Origin: Hydractinia symbiolongicarpus | Taxonomy: Eukaryota > Cnidaria > Hydrozoa > Anthoathecata > Hydractiniidae | Reading direction: 5' to 3' | Assembly (NCBI RefSeq): GCF_029227915.1 | Contig: NC_079878.1 | Location: 23,585,501 to 23,649,500, forward strand | Length of the DNA stretch: 64,000 nucleotides | Shown here: one piece after another, positions 58,850-64,000 of the stretch | How positions within the stretch are numbered: the stretch's first letter is position 1 | Layout: every line of letters starts with the position of its first letter | Position numbers and translations under genes: made by a program | Notes under the pieces: generated by a model | Database searches by the model: none | The model's input: the letters and a program-made list of their open reading frames with translations, nothing else | What the model was told of the DNA's origin: nothing

Positions 58850-61130
58850 GAAAAAAATGGAAGTAGGAAAGTCAAACAGCGTATTTTAACTTCCATCTTT
58901 CTTTTTTCTGCATTGAGTGCTTCCGCATTCCTGCCTTCTCTTGCCACAAAATATGCAATTTAGCCAAGTCATGCCTTTATGCTGGATGTGTACAAAACAT
59001 TTCTGAGAAAAATCGTCTTAAAGGAATAACCCGCTACTTTACCTACCGCAAAGGTATAACTGTTTGTTTACTTCTGTGAGACAATTTTCTCGAATTTTTG
59101 CACAATTTATGTTGATAATTTACCGAACAATATTCTTTTAAACACTTTGTCGACCTGGACGTAATGTCACATTAAATTTCAATTAAAAGCCTAAACGGCT
59201 AGAGGTAAAGTGGACAATTGGACGCGTTTCTTTGCCAGCTTTAACGAAAAGAATTTCCACATCTTTGCGAGACTTCTTTCATTGACTTTACATACATAAC
59301 TGCATGTACAAAAACGAATCAACGTTCTTTTCTGCAATTCAAATTAACAGTCAATAATACTATCATAGGTGGCTCTGTAGTCGATCTTAATTAGCCTTAG
59401 TAGGCTAATTAAACGGTATATTGAGATAATAATTCCTGCGAGGGAATCCCAGGTTCACAACCACCAGAAGTTCCAAAAAGGAGATATGCTGACATTAATA
59501 TTATTTAACACATTTTAATAGTTTACATCTTATCAAATAATTTAGTCCGTGACCAGACTACTTGAAGGTCGTTTTTTCTTCTTTCAACATATTTATACCA
59601 ATGCAGTGAAAATGCAGGACACAACCAATCTGATGTAAAACAGTTTTGTGAATTTGCTAAAAGGATAGGATTAATATGACATGGTGAAAATACTAGCACT
59701 ATATGAGAAAAAACATCATAGGATTTTTACTTCCACTTTTCTTTTTTTTTTCTTTTTGCTTCCGTACTTCTTGCTCATGACAGAGAAGTTATCGACAGGC
59801 AGCATCATGCCTCCATGGTGACAAGAACATATTTTTATTTGTACAAAACATTTCTAAGAAAATTCAACTCAAGGGAATAATCTGCAAAATCCAAGTCGGC
59901 TTGTTTTTTTTCGATACGAGCTTTTTTACTTTCGTATTATTGCATCACTCATGTTGACAATTTACCGAACAATATATTCCTAAACATTTCGCAGACTTTG
60001 ATTGAAGAGGGAGAACATTCAAATTTTAGAGAGCCAGGGACAAAAGTGTGATGAGAAACCTATTCTTTCGACGGCTCCAACGTAAGATATTCTACATTGT
60101 TTCGCAACACTCCGTTGGCAAGATTCGTCTAAACAGCTGCAGTTTGTGACTAAAGAAAAGAAAACTCACCCTTTTTTACCTTTGTTACTTTATACAAAAT
60201 ATTGCCTCAAATGTTTACATAATTTCCAAGTGACATCCAATCATATGATCCCATATAAGTTTGGTAGGAGGTTGGGTGTATACAGCTTGTATAAGTTTGC
60301 TATAAAAATGCACTTTTTTCCTATATGTGACAAACACGAAGGAAAATCAAGTTTTTAGGCAAATCTAATCTAGTTTCATTGAAAAGCAAGATTATCTCAG
60401 GTTTTACGCTTGCTTGCAACTCGCCCATAAGGACCAGAAATACCAAAAAGGAACAATACTTGTACATATTTGTACCAAGATCGGAGGTAGAAAAATGCAG
60501 GACACAAAGCAATGTGATGTAAATTATTTTTGTGAATTTGCTAAAAGGATATGATAAATATGACATGGTGAAAATACTAGCACTATATGAGAAAAAACAT
60601 CATAGAATTTTTGCTTCGACATTTCTTTTCTTTTCTTTTTGCTTCCGTACTTCTTGCGCATGACAGAGAAGTTATCGACAAGCAGCATCATGCCTCCATG
60701 GTGAGATGAACATGTTTTTACTTGTACAAATCATTTCTAAGAAATTCAACTCAAGGGAATTATCTGCACAACCCAAACCTGTTTTTTTCCTTCTACATGA
60801 CCTGTTTTACTTTCGCATCGTTGCATCACTCACGTTGATAATTTACCGAACAATACACTCCTAAACATTTTGCAGACTGTGACTGAATGGTGGCATTACT
60901 TTGAAATTTAAAGTTTTTGAGCGTTCTGAGAGCAGTGTAACGAAAAACGTATTTTTAAAAGGGCTTCCACGAACAATATTACTGCAATGTTTTGCAATAC
61001 TTGTAAAGTTATATAAAATCTCGTCCTAACTTTTACATAATTTCCAAGTGGCATTCAATTATATCATTCAATACAAGTTTGGCGAACGTTTGGGCGTTGA
61101 AGTGCATATAGATGCAATAAGCGGGTATAT
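58850..61130. repeat. Three tandem copies of a 0.85-0.88 kb non-coding unit
   Basis: Unit landmarks recur in order: GACATGGTGAAAATACTAGC at about 59679 and 60561; CAGCATCATGCCTCCATGGTG at about 59800 and 60684; ATTTACCGAACAATA at about 59117, 59963 and 60841; ACATAATTTCCAAGTG near 60215 and 61033. Copies 2 and 3 are close to each other. Copy 1 (58850-59430) is more diverged. Indels are not multiples of three and no shared ORF persists, so it looks non-coding. Origin could be segmental duplication or satellite birth. Confidence 0.75.
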
Positions 61131-61864
61131 GTTCGACCAGTAGTGTGTGAACGACGTTGTTCAAATTACCAGACATAAAGTATTGGTTGAAACTTAAACA
61201 AACCGCCATTATGAATATTACCAATCATTGCCATAGCAATTAAACTTTTAACTAAGAGAAGGAATCAGGTTTTCAGTAAAGCCAAATTTATAATTTATAG
61301 ACTAGTCACAACAGGGGAATTTTTTCTATTGAATGTTTCTGGTTAAATTCAAAATACGAGTCCAATTAAAATAGTGATATATTGTATTAAAATGTGAATA
61401 AACTTGTTAATAGTGCATAAAACCACTCCTTGATAAAACGTTATATATAAACTAAAATTAGTTGAAAATGACGTAAAATATAAATCTAAAAAGATAAGCA
61501 GTTAAAAATTGTTTAAAATCTGTTGTTCTGTGGTGAATCTCTTGATAGTCATATAAACCGCAATTAAAAAGTATCCTCGAATCTGATGAATTTTACTCTC
61601 AACACGTACTAAAATCAAAACTTTAAGTATTGGAAAGAAAAAGTCGCTATGTCCAAAACATGAGCAATTTTGTGAGATTATTCGCATATTGTTTCCTTTA
61701 TAATCTTTATATTAGAGGTCACATAGTTAAAAATGGTGCCCTTCTGTTGCAACAGAACACATAGAATCAAAAATGCAGAATGTCAATTTGAAAGACGTAT
61801 ATAAAAAATATATATTGAGCCTAAAATAACGCGAAAAAAATTCATTGGATTGTCGAAGGTTAAA
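61131..61864. other. Intergenic region
   Basis: AT-rich; nothing recognised. Likely holds the 3' UTR of the secreted-protein gene to its right. Confidence 0.5.
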
Positions 61865-63826
61865 TTACTTTTTAGCTTGAATGATTAAACCATTCTTCTT
61901 CTTCTTTACAAACATGTCAGCTGTAGATTGTATTTGCTGGATATCTGGACAAACAAAAACAGGGGTGACGGCTCTATAATGAGTTAGCAGTTCCGTTCTT
62001 CCGTCATCATTACGACCTCGTATTTTAATGGCAACTGTTTGAAGTTTCCAATTGAAAAAATCATTGAAGTTTTCAAACTCATGAAAGACAGAGCATTTCA
62101 CTATTGTTCCCTTTATTTTGCATGGCTGTGATGTCCAATCAGCTGGTGTTGATTTTAGACAATAAACATTTTTATATTTTGGTATACAGGTCATGATATC
62201 GTAAGAGTAAGCCATACGTCGTTCAGTGATTGCTGTAGTGTTGCTGTGTATGTCCACATAAGCTCTCAGCTTGTATCTATTTCGACATTTAAGGGATGGC
62301 GTAACTCTGGAAAAAGTTTCTGAAAGGAAAATCAAATTCATGTTGCATTGTTGGAGATTATAAAAATGAATTATTTTAAAAATCCTATTTAATATTTTTA
62401 AAGTTGATACAACTTAATTGGGAAAATTTTAAGGGAAAGTCTATTTTTATTTTATTCAATATCAAAACAATTAGGTCAAATATCCTTGTTAAAAAAATTT
62501 GTTTCTAAATATTGTTCAAAATTATTCATTCACCAGTTTTAAAAACAAGAAAAGTTTTATGACAAAATATATATTTTTTTAAATTCCAGAAATATTATTT
62601 AAAATTTCTATACAGGGTGCGGTGGAAATCACAGTTTTGATAAAATTCCTAACCGTCTTATTTTTCGAACTTCCTTATCCGTTTTCTGTCTTTAAAAATG
62701 CGAAAATAACAAGAAACCAATGAGAATTTTTTTAGTAAAACAAGTATCATTGTTAGTTTTTGATATTGCAGGTGTGAGGTTTATTACGCGATAAAAAGTC
62801 GCTTAGGTTTACGTGAGCGTGGTAGATAGCACCAAATTAGGTAATTATTAGGCCGTTTCAACGTCAATCACATCTATTGAGGCATTTAGAAATGTTCAGA
62901 AACGGGTTCATGGGTTAATTAAAAAATACTCTCAGGTGAAGAGGAAGTTCGATCTCAAGAACAGGTTCAAAGATCAAGGGTTGATCCTTCACGATAAATG
63001 GCTGTACATTGTTTGTACATGTTGAAAATACCTAATAAGGAGATATAGGGATCTTTCAGACCTTTTATATTAATCCTTAGCAGATTAAAATGTTTCGCAA
63101 AAGGTAGAAAAAAACCAGCTCTTCAAAATATTAAAAAAATTCATTTTTTTAATGAATGTTCTACGCTCGTAATATCCTACTCAAAATTCGACACAGTGTG
63201 GATACAGGTTCCACACACACTTTCTAGCGATTCGCACTAATCAGCGCTACGTTCATGTAGAATAATGATGTCTATCGCTAACTAAATCAAGTTAACACAT
63301 TGGTAAAATCATATCAAGTCCTAGGTTCACTTTAATATTGTATATTATATATTTTAATATTGTTACTATTTTCGCACAGCATATACGTACAGTTTCAATC
63401 GTAGGTGTAAAAAATATATAAAGTAGAATTTCGTCAAGGATAGTTCGAATGAAGTGATAATCTTACATAACCTTTAATACTATGAAGAGAGTAACCATGA
63501 AAAATAAATGATTGCAGATGATAAGCGAGCGAGTAAAGTTAGTTTTTATATAAATTTTAGAATGTGTAAAAATTTAAATAGTTTTCCTCACCGCGCCTCC
63601 ATTTTTACATTCTGAAAATTGACAACAAAAGAAACTTAAGAAAAGTTGCCATTATTCTGTTTCACTTTTGAGAACCCGTTGATTACCGAAAAAACCGCTG
63701 ACTGTGGCGACGGAAAATGAGTAAAGAAATCACTTTACCTGTTCGTGGTGTTGGAAGAGATTCCACAGCATAACATTGAGACCAGATTACAAGCAACCAA
63801 AAAGAAAAGTACTTTTGCATTTTCAT
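61865..63826 (-). CDS. Secreted cysteine-containing protein, two exons, family unknown
   Basis: Exon 1 (63739-63826) encodes MKMQKYFSFWLLVIWSQCYA, a clear signal peptide, with donor GTAAAG. Exon 2 (61865-62319) follows a TTTCCTTTCAG acceptor. The phase-1 join gives 180 residues, about 160 after signal cleavage. The mature part has six cysteines (SLKCRN, MTCIP, VYCLK, QPCKI, VKCSV, VFCP... region), one N-glycosylation site (HSNTTA), and a late WKLQTVAIKIRGRNDDG strand recalling FN3/cytokine-receptor-like folds; that resemblance is weak. It ends in basic KKKKNGLIIQAKK with no membrane anchor. I chose ATG 63826 because it places the signal peptide at the very start and a TATA-like AAATATATTT lies about 60-70 nt upstream (63884-63895). 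In-frame ATGs at 63862 and 63874 are probably near or upstream of the transcription start. Confidence 0.72.
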
Positions 63827-63883
63827 CGCTACCTTAATCCTAGGTGAAGGTGAAGTTTCCATCAACAGAGACAACGGATGCTT

Positions 63884-63895
63884 AAATATATTTTT
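63884..63895 (-). promoter_or_regulatory. Possible TATA box of the secreted-protein gene
   Basis: TATA-like AAATATATTTAAG on the minus strand, about 60-70 nt before ATG 63826. In such AT-rich DNA this match alone is weak. Confidence 0.3.
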
Positions 63896-64000
63896 ATTTC
63901 GTATTTCTTAGAACTTAAGTTGATTATTTGTCGCTGTTTTGAGTAAACTTTTCGAAGAAATTTAGTTTTTATTGACCCCCTTAAACGGGATTCCCAAGAA

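Noticed and set aside
63586-63617. Possible 20-nt cassette exon on the minus strand between the two exons of the secreted-protein gene, with good acceptor (AATTTTCAG) and donor (GTGAGG)
   Set aside because: It would encode ECKNGGA after exon 1 but would shift exon 2 out of frame and stop it early. Exon 1 to exon 2 directly is in phase, so I leave the cassette out.

Overview
This is nuclear genomic DNA of an animal. It is AT-rich, genes have many short exons with GT-AG introns, and intergenic DNA is full of short transposon remnants. Gene content (SART1, mitochondrial uS14, a CaSR/mGluR-like class C GPCR) and the repeat style (cnidarian-type tRNA SINEs, a DIRS-like gag, many tiny inverted repeats) suggest a cnidarian, most likely a hydrozoan. 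That assignment is inference. No bacterial-type operons, CRISPR arrays or rRNA genes were seen.

Left part (1-23 kb): a SART1/SNU66 gene, a tri-snRNP splicing factor, runs on the plus strand as at least 25 coding exons from 521 to 22611. Its upstream exons lie outside the window. The last intron is about 8.9 kb and holds a complete, intronless 908-residue class C GPCR (17151-19877) on the same strand. Other SART1 introns carry a tRNA-derived SINE, a large foldback repeat containing a second tRNA-like element, and perfect palindromes.

Middle (23-40 kb): a calmodulin-like EF-hand gene on the minus strand (23375-27895) converges tail to tail on SART1. It has two candidate first exons, one with an N-myristoylation-type start. 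Then comes repeat-rich DNA with a piggyBac-like MITE, short CCTCGTTCCCAG-family elements, a Tigger/pogo remnant and a Helitron-like element. A two-exon gene for a 53-residue single-pass membrane protein (34785-36219, minus) has a SINE in its intron. A 45-residue membrane ORF lies at 38.9 kb.

Retroelement block (40-46 kb): a broken DIRS-like gag flanked by 33-bp inverted repeats, then a Ty3/gypsy element (42539-46152) with 142/141-bp LTRs and a 5-bp target duplication. Its reverse transcriptase domain has been deleted, which fuses protease to RNase H.

Right part (46-64 kb): a Tigger/pogo-like element, a single-coding-exon mitochondrial ribosomal protein S14 gene, a tandem pair of Helitron-like elements, and a three-exon gene for an unrecognised helical protein with a C-terminal EF-hand (51674-55018). 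These are followed by a triplicated non-coding unit (58.85-61.13 kb) and a two-exon secreted cysteine-containing protein on the minus strand (61865-63826). The genes show no obvious shared pathway. The two calcium-binding EF-hand genes appear unrelated to each other.
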